DNA from: Craterilacuibacter sinensis
GTDB lineage: Bacteria; Pseudomonadota; Gammaproteobacteria; Burkholderiales; Chromobacteriaceae
Length of the DNA stretch: 64,000 bases
Assembly (NCBI RefSeq): GCF_009831765.1
Contig: NZ_WSSB01000001.1
Location: 110,180 to 174,179 of the forward strand
Direction: 5' to 3'
Shown: positions 1 to 8,599 of the stretch, piece after piece
How the letters are laid out: each line of letters opens with the position of its first letter
Numbering within the stretch: position 1 is the first letter of the stretch
Notes under the pieces: model-generated
What the model was told of the DNA's origin: nothing
The model's database searches: none
Seen by the model: only the letters and a program-made list of their open reading frames with translations
Program-made: the position numbers and the translations under genes

Positions 1-62
1 GGAATCGAACCAAGGACACGCGGATTTTCAATCCGCTGCTCTACCAACTGAGCTAACAGGCC
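1..62 (-). tRNA. tRNA-Phe (GAA), cut by the window edge
   Basis: The minus strand reads the 5' part of a tRNA: acceptor strand GGCCTGT, D arm, anticodon stem GCGGA/TCCGC around a GAA anticodon, and the T arm up to the window boundary. The 62 visible bases are identical to the complete copy at 86-161. The 3' acceptor strand and CCA lie outside the window. It is downstream of the second copy, in the same transcription unit. Confidence 0.95.
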
Positions 63-85
63 TCTGCCGGGGTGCAATAAAGTGC

Positions 86-161
86 TGGTGGCCTGTCTCG
101 GAATCGAACCAAGGACACGCGGATTTTCAATCCGCTGCTCTACCAACTGAGCTAACAGGCC
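86..161 (-). tRNA. tRNA-Phe (GAA)
   Basis: A complete 76-nt tRNA on the minus strand. The seven-base acceptor stem pairs GGCCTGT with ACAGGCC, the anticodon loop TTGAAAA gives GAA (Phe), the T loop is TTCGATT, and CCA is encoded at the 3' end. It is the promoter-proximal member of a tandem pair of identical tRNA-Phe genes separated by 23 nt, so both are probably processed from one transcript started at the 196-224 promoter. Confidence 0.97.
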
Positions 162-195
162 TTCACGCTGTGCTGCATCGCGTTCAGAGGCGTGC

Positions 196-224
196 ATTTA
201 ACCAGACGAAAGCGCGTGAGTCAA
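196..224 (-). promoter_or_regulatory. sigma-70 promoter of the tRNA-Phe pair
   Basis: On the minus strand TTGACT (219-224) and TTAAAT (196-201) are separated by 17 bp. The expected start site is near 188, about 27 nt before the first tRNA-Phe. Both hexamers are close to consensus and the position fits a stable-RNA promoter. Confidence 0.7.
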
Positions 225-273
225 GGGTGAATTTCCATAAAAGCCGATTTTGACAAATTGGCCGCGACTTTCA

Positions 274-1344
274 TCATGCTTGCAGCACGCCGCGGCGTAG
301 TTGATCTTCCTCTATGGATTCAAACAAGGCCTTGAAATTGCCTTCGCCAAAGCCCTCGTCACCCTTGCGCTGGATGATCTCGAAAAAGATCGGGCCAATG
401 ACAGTTTCGGTGAAAATCTGCAGCAGGATGCCGCCACCTTCACCTGGTGCTCCGTCAATCAGAATGTGATTGCGTTGCAGGCGCGACAAGTCCTCGCCGT
501 GCCCGGGCAAGCGCTGGTTCACGCGTGCGTAATAGGTGTCTGGTGTGTCCAGAAAGCGCAGGCCGGCTGCGAGTTGTTCCACGCTGGCGTAAATATCCTC
601 GCTGGACAGGGCGATGTGCTGAATGCCTTCGCCGTGATACTCCGCCAGAAATTCCTCAATCTGGCTTTTGTCATCGGAAGATTCATTGATGGGAATGCGG
701 ATTTTGCCGCAGGGGCTGGTCATGGCCATGGATTTGAGGCCGGTCAGCTTGCCCTCGATATCGAAGTAACGAATCTCGCGGAAGTTGCCGATGTTGCGGT
801 AAAAATCGGCCCAGTGTTTCATCTGGCCGCGCCGGACATTATGAGTGAGGTGGTCGATGGTCTTGAGGCCTGCGCCTTGAGGGTGCTGCTCTATGCCGGC
901 AAGCGGAATGAAGTCGACGTCGTAGATGTCGTGCTTGGGGCCGTAGCGGTCGACGAAATAGAGGGCGGAGCCGCCTATGCCTTCAATTGCCGGAATATTC
1001 AGTTCCATATAGCCGATGGGGCGGGTGTAGGGCTTGGCACCTTGTGCCAGTGCGTAGGCATAGGCGGCGGCTGCATCCTTGACCCGCCATGCCATGGCGC
1101 AGGCAGAGGGGCCATGTTGCTCGCCAAACAGCCGGGCAGGGTGTTGTTGCTCGGCGTTGAGGATAAAGTTGATATCCCCTTGACGATAGAGACTGACGGC
1201 CTTATGGCGATGGCGTGCCACTTCGCTGAAGCCCAGGGTGGCAAAGAGTTGTTTCAGTTGCTCGATCCCGGCTGCATCGGGGGCGGTGTATTCGACAAAT
1301 TCAAAGCCGTCGCAGCCTAGCGGGTTGATGTTGTCTGTCTCCAT
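274..1344 (-). CDS. hppD: 4-hydroxyphenylpyruvate dioxygenase
   Basis: Non-heme Fe(II) dioxygenase that converts 4-hydroxyphenylpyruvate to homogentisate in cytoplasmic tyrosine catabolism. The 356-residue length is normal for bacterial HPPD. The two vicinal-oxygen-chelate halves are visible, and the probable iron ligands are H165 (IDHLTHNV), H243 (GIQHIAL) and E322 (FFEIIQ). The C-terminal helix segment GFGEGNFKALFESIE is typical. The ATG follows a good Shine-Dalgarno (AAGGAG). It lies 21 nt downstream of phhA, so the two form an operon taking phenylalanine through tyrosine; the transaminase and homogentisate dioxygenase are not in the window. Confidence 0.96.
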   Translation of the reverse strand: METDNINPLGCDGFEFVEYTAPDAAGIEQLKQLFATLGFSEVARHRHKAVSLYRQGDINFILNAEQQHPARLFGEQHGPSACAMAWRVKDAAAAYAYALAQGAKPYTRPIGYMELNIPAIEGIGGSALYFVDRYGPKHDIYDVDFIPLAGIEQHPQGAGLKTIDHLTHNVRRGQMKHWADFYRNIGNFREIRYFDIEGKLTGLKSMAMTSPCGKIRIPINESSDDKSQIEEFLAEYHGEGIQHIALSSEDIYASVEQLAAGLRFLDTPDTYYARVNQRLPGHGEDLSRLQRNHILIDGAPGEGGGILLQIFTETVIGPIFFEIIQRKGDEGFGEGNFKALFESIEEDQLRRGVLQA

Positions 1345-1365
1345 CTTGGTTCTCCTTTTTTGTTA

Positions 1366-2145
1366 TCAAGCCAAACCGTGGTGGGCGGTCCAGCGGGCAA
1401 ACTCATTTTCCAACTGGTCAAAGCTATCGATGACGAACAAGGTGTCTTGCATGTGCCAGACGTCGTAAGGCGTTTGCGCCATGTGATCCAGGTCGAAGCG
1501 GTGTTTGGTCGTGGCATCCGACAGGCTGTAGCTCACTTCCTGGTGCGAGGACAGAATGCCGGCGCCGTAGATACGCAGCCCTTGCCGGCTGCGTATCAGG
1601 CCGAACTCGACGCTATACCAGTAAATCCGCGCCAGCCACACGCGGGCAGGGTGGTTCTGGGCAAAGGCGGCGCTGCCGGCTTCGCCGAAGCGCTGGAAAA
1701 AGTTACTGAAGCGCGGGTGGGTGAGTAGCGGGGCATGGCCGACCAGATCGTGGAACATATCGGGTGCCGGGGTGTAGTCGATATCTTCCGGCTTGCGGAT
1801 AAAGTCGGTCGACGGGAATACGCGCGCGGCCAGCATGGCGAAGAAAATCTGGTCGGGCACGATGCCGTCGACCCGCTCAATGGTCCAGCCTGTCTGGTGC
1901 TGGATGCTGTCGCTGATGTCGGCAAGTTGCGGAATGCTTGCCGGGGATAGGCCGGTGGCTTCCAGTGCTTCCAGATACTCGTCACAGGCGCGATCCGGCC
2001 ATTGTGTTTGTTGACGCGAGAGCAGGTATCGCCATGTTTCGCACTCGCATGCGCTGTATGCCGGTATCGGTGTGTGATGAATATCAGTTTTTACATGCGG
2101 TAAGCTGGTTTTGCTTGTTGAGGCCGGAAAGTCGGTGCTTTGCAT
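1366..2145 (-). CDS. phhA: phenylalanine 4-monooxygenase (phenylalanine hydroxylase)
   Basis: Pterin-dependent Fe(II) hydroxylase converting phenylalanine to tyrosine. The predicted 259 residues match the short single-domain bacterial type, which has no regulatory domain. The metal-binding segment FHDLVGHAPLLTHP supplies H132 and H137, and the third ligand is the glutamate in YSVEFGLI near residue 180. The GILSSHQEVSYSL segment is also characteristic. An in-frame ATG exists 66 nt upstream, but ATG at 2145 follows AGAGGAA at good spacing and begins the conserved part, so I chose it. It is first in the phhA-hppD operon and divergent from an Lrp-type regulator. Confidence 0.95.
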   Translation of the reverse strand: MQSTDFPASTSKTSLPHVKTDIHHTPIPAYSACECETWRYLLSRQQTQWPDRACDEYLEALEATGLSPASIPQLADISDSIQHQTGWTIERVDGIVPDQIFFAMLAARVFPSTDFIRKPEDIDYTPAPDMFHDLVGHAPLLTHPRFSNFFQRFGEAGSAAFAQNHPARVWLARIYWYSVEFGLIRSRQGLRIYGAGILSSHQEVSYSLSDATTKHRFDLDHMAQTPYDVWHMQDTLFVIDSFDQLENEFARWTAHHGLA

Positions 2146-2214
2146 CGTAGTTCCTCTCTTACAACACTCAAACGGGCAATCTGACGCTAATTTCTGGACT
2201 GATTTTGGCATTTC

Positions 2215-2246
2215 ATTCTAGAGTAAGCACACAGCAATTTGTGTGC
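2215..2246 (-). promoter_or_regulatory. candidate phhA promoter with a 7-bp inverted repeat (operator)
   Basis: A perfect inverted repeat GCACACA-N6-TGTGTGC spans 2227-2246 in the phhA/lrp divergent region. On the minus strand a TAGAAT hexamer (2215-2220) could be a -10 box; the matching -35 position has only CACAAA, which suggests an activator-dependent promoter. The repeat overlaps that -35 region. Binding by the neighbouring Lrp-family protein is inference. Confidence 0.4.
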
Positions 2247-2314
2247 GTTCTATGGCTGCATCAGATTGAAATAAAGATAAAAATTACAAATAAATTATCG
2301 AAAAAGGAGAAACC

Positions 2315-2794
2315 ATGCCGAATCTGGTTCTGGATAAAACGGATTTGAAAATGCTGGCTGCGCTGCAACTGAATGGGCGCTTGTCGAATGTCGAACTGGC
2401 GGAAAAGGTTGCCTTGTCGCCTTCGCCTTGTTTACGCCGGCTTAAGCAGCTGGAGGAGTCAGGCGTGATCCGTCAGTATGTTGCCTTGCTGGACCCGGCT
2501 TGTCTGGGGCTTGGACTGCATGCCTTTGTACGGGTCAAGCTGGAGAAACGGGCGGGCAATCTCAAGTCGTTTATCGAGGCGGTACAGGGATGGCAGGAGG
2601 TGGTGAATTGCTATGCGATGACGGGCGATATGGATTATCTGCTGCAGGTTTACTTCCAGGACTTGCCGCACTTTTCCCGCTTTGTGATGGATCAGTTGCT
2701 GCAGCACCCCGGAGTCGAGGATGTGAAGTCTAGTTTTGTGCTTAAGGATTTCAAGCAGACCACGGCATTGCCTTTAAGTCATCTGGCATTGTGA
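2315..2794 (+). CDS. Lrp/AsnC family transcriptional regulator
   Basis: A 159-residue protein of standard Lrp size. The N-terminal winged helix-turn-helix is at about residues 5-60 (LDKTDLKMLAALQLNGRLSN onward, with the recognition helix near LSPSPCLRRLKQLEESG). The C-terminal RAM ligand-binding domain follows at about 65-150 (GLHAFVRVKLE, VVNCYAMTGDMDYLLQV). The ATG is preceded by AAAGGAG. Its divergent position to phhA-hppD strongly suggests that it senses an aromatic amino acid and controls their catabolism; that role is inferred from context only. Confidence 0.9.
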   Translation: MPNLVLDKTDLKMLAALQLNGRLSNVELAEKVALSPSPCLRRLKQLEESGVIRQYVALLDPACLGLGLHAFVRVKLEKRAGNLKSFIEAVQGWQEVVNCYAMTGDMDYLLQVYFQDLPHFSRFVMDQLLQHPGVEDVKSSFVLKDFKQTTALPLSHLAL

Positions 2795-2799
2795 TGGCA

Positions 2800-2834
2800 G
2801 GAAACCCGAAAGCCTAACCGTTTTGGGGTTTCCC
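2800..2834. terminator. hairpin between lrp and the deacetylase-like gene
   Basis: GGAAACCC (2800-2807) pairs with GGGTTTCC (2826-2833) across an 18-nt loop, in the gap between two convergent genes. There is no long T run on either side, so a bidirectional terminator role is likely but not proven. Confidence 0.45.
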
Positions 2835-2844
2835 GCACCTTTAA

Positions 2845-3810
2845 TCAGGTATCAGACAGCGCACGCAGGTGGGCTGTCACGCTGCGTGCCAGCGATGACA
2901 GGTCATAACCCCCTTCCAGCACCGACACGACCCGGCCCTGACAGTACAGGTCAGCGATCTGCAGCAAATGGCGGGTGACCCACTCGTAGTCCGACTCGGT
3001 CAGTCCCATCGAGCCCATATCATCTTCGCGATGCGCGTCAAAGCCGGCCGAGATAAACAGCATTTGCGGCTGGAAGTCATGCAGCGCCGGCAGCCATACG
3101 GTTTCGACGGCTTCGCGAAACTCGCGGCTACCCGAACCGGCTTTCATCGGCACATTGTGCATATGAGGGTTGCTGCCTGCTGGTGTGTCGCCGCAATAGG
3201 GGAAGAAGGGGTGCTGGAACATCGAGGCCATCAGGACACGGGGGTCATCCTTGAAGATCTCCTCGGTGCCATTGCCGTGATGCACGTCGAAATCGACAAT
3301 CGCAACGCGTTCATATTTGTAGACCGACATCGCGTGCGCTACGCCGACCGCGATATTGTTGAAGAAGCAAAACCCCATGGATTTGGCGCTCTCGGCATGG
3401 TGTCCAGGGGGGCGGATGGCACAAAATGCATTGGGCACTTTGTCTTCGCAGACTAACTCCACGGCTTTAACGACTGCGCCTGCTGCGCGCTGTGCAGCGG
3501 GCAGGGTTCCTGGCGACATGGCCGTGTCCGGGTCTATGCGGAAAGTGCCAACCTGCGGCGTACAGGCTTCGATATAGTCGACATAGCGGGGCGGGTGGAC
3601 ACGGGCCAGTTGCTGCGGTGTAACTAGCGGTGCATCGATCTCTTGCAGGGTGTCGAAAATCTGGGATGCCATCAACTGGTCACGGATAGCGATCAGACGC
3701 TCGGGGCATTCCGGGTGACCGACCCCCATATTGTGTCCCAGGCAATCGGAGTGGGTGATGTAGGCGGTCAGTCCGGTACGGTGCCAGCGGTTTTTTAGCC
3801 AGGAGAACAC
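2845..3810 (-). CDS. histone deacetylase family protein (AcuC/HdaH-like zinc hydrolase)
   Basis: Zinc-dependent deacetylase-fold hydrolase of 321 residues. Visible family motifs are IRPPGHHAE (tandem catalytic histidines), GFCFFNNIAVG, VDFDVHHGNGTEEIF (zinc-binding Asp and His) and SAGFDAHREDD (second zinc-binding Asp). Bacterial members act on acetylated proteins or small molecules such as acetylpolyamines; the substrate cannot be told here. I chose the GTG at 3810 because AGAAGGG lies at correct spacing and a TATAAT box lies just upstream; a longer frame to 3969 has no family-like sequence. It lies downstream of rpoS but behind that gene's terminator, so it is a separate unit. Confidence 0.88.
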   Translation of the reverse strand: MFSWLKNRWHRTGLTAYITHSDCLGHNMGVGHPECPERLIAIRDQLMASQIFDTLQEIDAPLVTPQQLARVHPPRYVDYIEACTPQVGTFRIDPDTAMSPGTLPAAQRAAGAVVKAVELVCEDKVPNAFCAIRPPGHHAESAKSMGFCFFNNIAVGVAHAMSVYKYERVAIVDFDVHHGNGTEEIFKDDPRVLMASMFQHPFFPYCGDTPAGSNPHMHNVPMKAGSGSREFREAVETVWLPALHDFQPQMLFISAGFDAHREDDMGSMGLTESDYEWVTRHLLQIADLYCQGRVVSVLEGGYDLSSLARSVTAHLRALSDT

Positions 3811-3838
3811 GAGATTACCCTTCTTGCTTCCGGTTCGA

Positions 3839-3867
3839 ATTATACTTATGACTTTTAAATAAAGTGT
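3839..3867 (-). promoter_or_regulatory. candidate promoter of the deacetylase-like gene
   Basis: A perfect TATAAT (minus strand, 3839-3844) lies 28 nt upstream of the GTG start. The -35 position (ACACTT) is poor, so the call rests on the -10 hexamer and its location. Confidence 0.45.
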
Positions 3868-3950
3868 GCGCGAAACAGGGCTTAAATGCAAATGTTTTGC
3901 CGTGCAACTCTGGTATGTACGGGCATAGGCGGTGAGTGGCAGACGGGGTA

Positions 3951-3990
3951 AAAAAGGAGGCAAAAGCAAGCGGAGGGGCTTGCTTTTGCC
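3951..3990 (-). terminator. Rho-independent terminator of rpoS
   Basis: A 13-bp perfect stem (3959-3971 with 3978-3990), a 6-nt loop, and on the minus strand TCCTTTTTT right after the stem. It starts 18 nt after the rpoS stop codon, a textbook intrinsic terminator. Confidence 0.92.
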
Positions 3991-4008
3991 TGTGTGCCGG
4001 CCTCATGG

Positions 4009-4953
4009 CTAGATGAGCAGATCTTTGGCTACGCCTTGGCGACGCAGAATGCGACGCAAGTGTTCCAGCCCTTCTATTTGTATCTGGCGTACGCGTTCCC
4101 GCGTCAGATTGAGGGAACTTGCAAGCTCTTCCAGCGTACAGATTTCATGTCCATCCAGACCGTAGCGGCGCTCGATGACCATGCGCTGTTTGTCTGATAG
4201 CTGTGCCAGCCAGTGGTGGACATATTTCTCCACTTGCAGATTGTGCAACTGGATATCCGGCTCTTCATGCTGCTCATCCGGAATCGACTCGCCAATGGAA
4301 AGCATGGGGTCGATGTCCAGCGGAGCATCGAGCGAGGCCATGCGCTCGTTCAGGCTCATGATGCGCCGCACGTCCTCTACCGGTTTGCCTACATGCTGGG
4401 CAATATCTTCTACCGTAGGCTCGCGCCCCCTTTTGCTTTCCAGATGGCGTGAAGCGCGCAGATAGACATTCAGCTCCTTGATGACATGAACCGGTAGCCG
4501 GATGGTGCGGGACTGATTCATGATTGCGCGCTCTATGCTCTGGCGTATCCACCAGGTGGCATAGGTCGAAAAACGAAAGCCACGCTCGGGGTCGAATTTT
4601 TCCAAAGCATGCATCAATCCGATATTACCCTCCTCGATCAGGTCGAGCAGGGTGAGTCCACGGTTAATGTAGTGTTTGGCAATATTGACCACCAGACGCA
4701 GATTGTGCTCGATCATCTTCTGTCGTGCTTCGAAGTCGCCCTGTACGACACGTCGCGCCAGAGCCAGCTCCTGCGGCGGGGTCAGTAGAGCGTTACTGCC
4801 GATGTCATTGAGGTAAATCTGGGTGACATCGGCAACATCTTCATGCTCTGCTGCCTCGCTGGCAGACTCTTCCGCATCGGTCTGCTTTTCATCGGCATCC
4901 AGTAGTTCGTTTTCATCACCACTGTCTTCGATGGTATCTAGCGTGTCTTTCAT
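4009..4953 (-). CDS. rpoS: RNA polymerase sigma factor RpoS
   Basis: Stationary-phase and general stress sigma factor, 314 residues. After an acidic N-terminal stretch (about 1-40, rich in Glu and Asp), region 1.2 has VTQIYLNDIG and region 2 is nearly canonical (NLRLVVNIAKHYINRGLTLL, then DLIEEGNIGLMHALEKFDPE and FSTYATWWIRQSIERAIM). Region 4 ends with LNLTRERVRQIQIEGLEHLR. RpoS rather than RpoD is supported by the short length, the sequence TIRLPVHVIKELN, and position directly after nlpD, the classic rpoS neighbour. SD GGGAGG precedes the ATG. It is last in surE-pcm-nlpD-rpoS and ends at a strong terminator. Confidence 0.95.
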   Translation of the reverse strand: MKDTLDTIEDSGDENELLDADEKQTDAEESASEAAEHEDVADVTQIYLNDIGSNALLTPPQELALARRVVQGDFEARQKMIEHNLRLVVNIAKHYINRGLTLLDLIEEGNIGLMHALEKFDPERGFRFSTYATWWIRQSIERAIMNQSRTIRLPVHVIKELNVYLRASRHLESKRGREPTVEDIAQHVGKPVEDVRRIMSLNERMASLDAPLDIDPMLSIGESIPDEQHEEPDIQLHNLQVEKYVHHWLAQLSDKQRMVIERRYGLDGHEICTLEELASSLNLTRERVRQIQIEGLEHLRRILRRQGVAKDLLI

Positions 4954-5016
4954 GTTCCCTCCCGCTTTCTACGGCTTTTTTGTCGACCAAAGCAGGAAAG
5001 AACCGCTGCTTCAGGC

Positions 5017-6090
5017 TTAATTGGCCAGATATTTTTCAGGATTTACCGGTTTACCGTATTCTCGGATTTCGAAATGCAGCTTGACCTGATCCGTATCCGT
5101 ATTGCCCATGGTGGCTATTTTTTGCCCCTTTTTGATGCTTTGCCCTTCCTTGACCAGCAGCTCGTCATTGTGTGCATAGGCCGACAGGAAAACCTTGTCA
5201 TGCTTGATGATAATCAGCTTGCCGTAACCCTTGAGTCCGCTGCCGCTATAGACCACCTTGCCATCGCCGGCTGCGATCACGTTTTGTCCCTGTTTTCCGC
5301 CAATATCCAAGCCCTTGTTCTGCTCGGAAAAACGGCGAACGACTTTGCCTTCGGTCGGCCAGATCCAACCTATGCTGTTGTCCAGTGCCGGCTTGTTACT
5401 GTTTGCACTGGTCGCTGGTTCCGTTGCCGCGACGGCAGGCTTGGCAATCGGCGGCACGACCTTGGCTGCTGCTGGTGGCGGCGTGATGACCGGCGTCTTG
5501 ACTGCCGGACTGCTGATGATTGCGCCTGCCGTTGCGGTCGTTTGTCCTTCGCTTTTCTGCGCCAGTTCCTTGAGTGCATTCTCGCTATAAGGCAATTTCA
5601 AGGCTTTGGGGTAGCGCTTGAGCGTGGCACTGTCTGTCGGTGTTGCCGTCGTATTTGTATTGCCGCTACTCACTTGTCTGACGCCCGCATCAGCCGTCAC
5701 CGTGCCTGGTGGTGTCAGCCGTAAGATTTGTCCAACCTTGATATCAAAGCCATCCAGACCATTCCACAGGGCGACATCCTGATGGCGCAAACCATTGTTA
5801 AGAGAAATCCGGTACAGGTTTTCACCTGCTTGTACCGTGTGGGTCGTTTCTCCGCCTCGGTTGATATTTACCGGCTTGACTCTATTGGCGGGCATAGCCA
5901 ATGGCGTCGTTTCTGCGCTTTCCATATTGACCACACTGGCGCTGGTCGTTTGTGTACTTCTTGTCTCCTGAGCGGAAATAATAGGAGCAGGGCTATGTGA
6001 TGTTTGTGCACATGCGCTTAGTAGTAGCGAAGCGCAGATGCCTAATATTGTTAAGTTTCTGTTTATTCTATTGTGCATCTTGTTCTGCAT
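5017..6090 (-). CDS. nlpD: murein hydrolase activator NlpD (LysM-M23 lipoprotein)
   Basis: Outer-membrane lipoprotein that in enterobacteria activates the septal amidase AmiC. It is 357 residues long. A signal peptide ends in the lipobox LLLSAC (Cys about 27), a LysM domain is at about 82-126 (THTVQAGENLYRIS through VGQILRLTPPG), a low-complexity Pro/Ala/Thr linker follows, and an M23/LytM domain covers about 245-350. The M23 metal ligands are altered: the usual HxGxD is NKGLD and the HxH motif reads KLH. The domain is therefore probably catalytically dead, as expected for NlpD. An alternative ATG lies four codons downstream. In many proteobacteria the main rpoS promoter lies within nlpD. Confidence 0.93.
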   Translation of the reverse strand: MQNKMHNRINRNLTILGICASLLLSACAQTSHSPAPIISAQETRSTQTTSASVVNMESAETTPLAMPANRVKPVNINRGGETTHTVQAGENLYRISLNNGLRHQDVALWNGLDGFDIKVGQILRLTPPGTVTADAGVRQVSSGNTNTTATPTDSATLKRYPKALKLPYSENALKELAQKSEGQTTATAGAIISSPAVKTPVITPPPAAAKVVPPIAKPAVAATEPATSANSNKPALDNSIGWIWPTEGKVVRRFSEQNKGLDIGGKQGQNVIAAGDGKVVYSGSGLKGYGKLIIIKHDKVFLSAYAHNDELLVKEGQSIKKGQKIATMGNTDTDQVKLHFEIREYGKPVNPEKYLAN

Positions 6091-6168
6091 GATTCTTTAT
6101 ATGCCGTATGGCTTTCCGTGTAAATAATCTAGACGGCAGACTGTCGTTTTTGTACCAATGCGTCTGCG

Positions 6169-6837
6169 TTAAATCCGTCCGGGTAGCAGGGGGACAAATT
6201 TTACGGGGTCCAGCCGGGTTTGCCGGATGCCGCTTTTTGTCTTTTCAAGCAACAGCAAATGCTGCTCTTGCTCACCCAGTGGCATGATCATCCGTCCGTT
6301 TTCCGCCAGCTGTTCCAGCAGCAATGCTGGAACGGTGCTGGCTGCACAAGTCATGATGATTCCATCGAATGGCGCAGTTTCCGGCAGGCCTGCATGACCA
6401 TCGCCATGCAAAAGACGTGCATGTATCAGCCGCGCCGCACGCAGATTGCGTCTGGCTTTTTCCAGCAGGACACCAAGGCGTTCGATTGAATACACCTCTG
6501 CGCCGGTTTGCAGCAGTACGGCACTTTGGTAGCCGCAACCGGTACCGATCTCAAGGATGCGTCCGGGGGTGCGTCCGGTGATGAGCAGTTCAGTCATGCG
6601 GGCTACGGTAAAGGGCTGCGATATGGTCTGTCCGTGCCCGATAGGCAGGGAAACGTCATCATAGGCTCGGCTGGCGAGTGCTTCATCGACAAACAGGTGG
6701 CGTGGCACCTGGCTCATGGCTGTTAACACGCGCTCATCGCAAATGCCGCGCTGGCGCAAGCGCTCGCTCATGCGCAGCCGGGTGCGTTCGGACAGCATGC
6801 CCCAGGCTGCGGGGGGCTGACTTACGGCTGTAGCCAT
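6169..6837 (-). CDS. pcm: protein-L-isoaspartate O-methyltransferase
   Basis: SAM-dependent methyltransferase that repairs L-isoaspartyl residues in aged proteins. It has 222 residues. The N-terminal half contains the family segments [20 protein letters not shown] and [12 protein letters not shown], followed by the SAM-binding motif [17 protein letters not shown] and later [11 protein letters not shown]. The start overlaps the end of surE by 16 nt, so the two are translationally linked in the surE-pcm-nlpD-rpoS cluster. Confidence 0.95.
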   Translation of the reverse strand: MATAVSQPPAAWGMLSERTRLRMSERLRQRGICDERVLTAMSQVPRHLFVDEALASRAYDDVSLPIGHGQTISQPFTVARMTELLITGRTPGRILEIGTGCGYQSAVLLQTGAEVYSIERLGVLLEKARRNLRAARLIHARLLHGDGHAGLPETAPFDGIIMTCAASTVPALLLEQLAENGRMIMPLGEQEQHLLLLEKTKSGIRQTRLDPVKFVPLLPGRI

Positions 6838-7565
6838 GACTTGATCCCGTCCAGCTGGTCGTAGGCGGTCAGATCTATCATCAGCGGTGTGATTGAGGCA
6901 TGGTGATTGGCCACTGCGTAGAAATCCGTTCCTTCTCCGGCGTCCTGAGCAGACCCTACTGTGCCAACCCAGTAAACCTTGTCACCGCGCGGGGTCAGGC
7001 TCTGAACTACGGGTTCGGCATGGTGGCGGCGCCCCAAGCGGGTGACCAAGCTGCCTTGCAGTGCATCAAGTGGAATGTCGGGTATGTTGACATTGAGCAG
7101 GGTCGGGCGGGAGAAGGGGCGGTTACATATGCGTTCAACCAACTCGTCGACAACATGTGCTGCAGTGGAAAAATTATTACCCGAGCGGCCGCATAGCGAA
7201 ACCGCAACCGAAGGGATGCCGAGTAGATAGCCTTCGGTTGCTGCTGCGACGGTACCGGAATAAATCGTGTCATCTCCCATATTTGCACCATGATTGATGC
7301 CGGAGAAGATGATATCTGGGCGAAAGTCGAGCAGGCCGGTCACCGCCAGATGGACGCAATCGGTCGGGGTGCCGTTGACGTAAAAAAAACCGTTGTCTGC
7401 TTTGCGTACGCTGAGTGGCCGGTCCAGTGTCAGGGAATTGCTGGCACCACTACGGTCACGCTCGGGGGCGACAACGACAACCTCGCCGTGGCGTGCCAGC
7501 GTGGAAGCCAGAGCGGCAATACCGGGGGCAAAATAACCGTCGTCGTTGCTGATGAGGAATTTCAT
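6822..7565 (-). CDS. surE: 5'/3'-nucleotidase SurE
   Basis: Divalent-metal survival protein that dephosphorylates nucleoside 5'- and 3'-monophosphates; 247 residues. The N-terminus [15 protein letters not shown] carries the metal-binding Asp-Asp, and [30 protein letters not shown] and [13 protein letters not shown] are all diagnostic. ATG at 7565 follows GGAGAG; an open frame extends 96 nt upstream but through a strong hairpin and without homology. It is the first gene of surE-pcm-nlpD-rpoS. Confidence 0.96.
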   Translation of the reverse strand: MKFLISNDDGYFAPGIAALASTLARHGEVVVVAPERDRSGASNSLTLDRPLSVRKADNGFFYVNGTPTDCVHLAVTGLLDFRPDIIFSGINHGANMGDDTIYSGTVAAATEGYLLGIPSVAVSLCGRSGNNFSTAAHVVDELVERICNRPFSRPTLLNVNIPDIPLDALQGSLVTRLGRRHHAEPVVQSLTPRGDKVYWVGTVGSAQDAGEGTDFYAVANHHASITPLMIDLTAYDQLDGIKSWLQP

Positions 7566-7600
7566 GCAAACTCTCCGAGTGACCGCCTGATTGTATCCTT

Positions 7601-7640
7601 GCTGCTTACCGTCACAACAGCTGGGTGACGGTAAGCAAGC
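7601..7640 (-). terminator. strong hairpin between nadA and surE
   Basis: A perfect 12-bp stem (7604-7615 with 7625-7636, loop 9 nt) lies between the nadA stop and the surE start. No T run follows it on the minus strand, so it may be a weak terminator or an mRNA-stability element separating nadA from surE. Confidence 0.5.
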
Positions 7641-7681
7641 GACCTGTTGTAAAACAGGCATAGGTATAAAGGCAAAAGCGC

Positions 7682-8599
7682 TTAGGCGTAATAACGCTGG
7701 CTGAAGTCGAGCATGCGTTCTATCGGCAGGCGGGCTGCCGCCATTTCCGCCTCGCTCAGGTAATCAATTTCCAGCCCTTCGCCTTGTTGTGCCCGGCGCA
7801 CGGCCTCTATGGTATTCATTTTCATATAGGGGCAGGAGTTGCACTGGCAACCTGCGTAGATCGGTGCCTGACGCAAGTCGAGGTCGGGACGCGCTAGGCC
7901 CATGTTGTACAGAATCCCATCTTCGGTGGCGACAAAAATCACGGCCTTCGGATCATCGGCATAGGCTTTGACCCAATTGAGCATGCCGGATGTCGAGCCG
8001 ACATAATCTGCCTTTTGCAGTACTGGCAGCGGGCTTTCTGGGTGGGCGATCAGGAATTTTTTGCCAGGGACGGCATTGAATGCCTCGGTTAGCGCGGCTT
8101 CATTGAATTTGTCGTGTACTTCGCAGACCGCCGACCAAAGCGGCATGTCGTAGCCGTATTGGTAATTCAGGTAGGCGCCCATATTGCGATCCGGCGAGAA
8201 AATGACTTTTTTCCCTTCGGCATAAAGGTGCGCGATGATGTCGTCAACATTACGGCTGGTGACGATCCAGTCCGACAGCGCTTTGTGTTGCGCGCTCGAG
8301 TTGATATACGACACATGGACATGGTCGGGGTGGCTCTCACGCCAGCGTTTGAGCGCAACAACATCGGTCTGGGTGACCAGGGAGCAGGTCGAGCCTGCAT
8401 CCGGCAAAATAACGGTTGCGGCCGGGTTGAGGATTTTGGCTGTTTCCGCCATAAAACGCACGCCGGCAAAAACAATGATGTCAGCCTCGGCTTCGCGTGC
8501 AAACAGCGACAGCTCCAGACTGTCTCCCACCTTATCGGCCATCTGCTGGATTTCCGGTTGGGTGTAGTAGTGGGCTAGTGTGACGACTCGTTTCGTCAT
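7682..8599 (-). CDS. nadA: quinolinate synthase NadA
   Basis: [4Fe-4S] enzyme that condenses iminoaspartate with dihydroxyacetone phosphate to quinolinate in de novo NAD synthesis. At 305 residues it is the short form: it begins almost directly at the first conserved block ([14 protein letters not shown]), lacking the roughly 30-40-residue extension of the E. coli enzyme. The cluster cysteines are in [16 protein letters not shown] and the [10 protein letters not shown] segment. The start at 8599 has only a distant GGAG (14 nt away). An upstream frame to 8662 shows no family similarity. No nadB or nadC lies nearby. Confidence 0.94.
   Translation of the reverse strand: MTKRVVTLAHYYTQPEIQQMADKVGDSLELSLFAREAEADIIVFAGVRFMAETAKILNPAATVILPDAGSTCSLVTQTDVVALKRWRESHPDHVHVSYINSSAQHKALSDWIVTSRNVDDIIAHLYAEGKKVIFSPDRNMGAYLNYQYGYDMPLWSAVCEVHDKFNEAALTEAFNAVPGKKFLIAHPESPLPVLQKADYVGSTSGMLNWVKAYADDPKAVIFVATEDGILYNMGLARPDLDLRQAPIYAGCQCNSCPYMKMNTIEAVRRAQQGEGLEIDYLSEAEMAAARLPIERMLDFSQRYYA

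Noticed and set aside
1-161. tandem tRNA-Phe as an attachment-site duplication from an island
   Set aside because: Both copies are complete in their visible parts and share one promoter, with no integrase between or beside them.
301-1320. 339-codon open frame on the plus strand opposite hppD
   Set aside because: It is the mirror of a well-conserved gene; its protein has no family features and there is no ribosome site.
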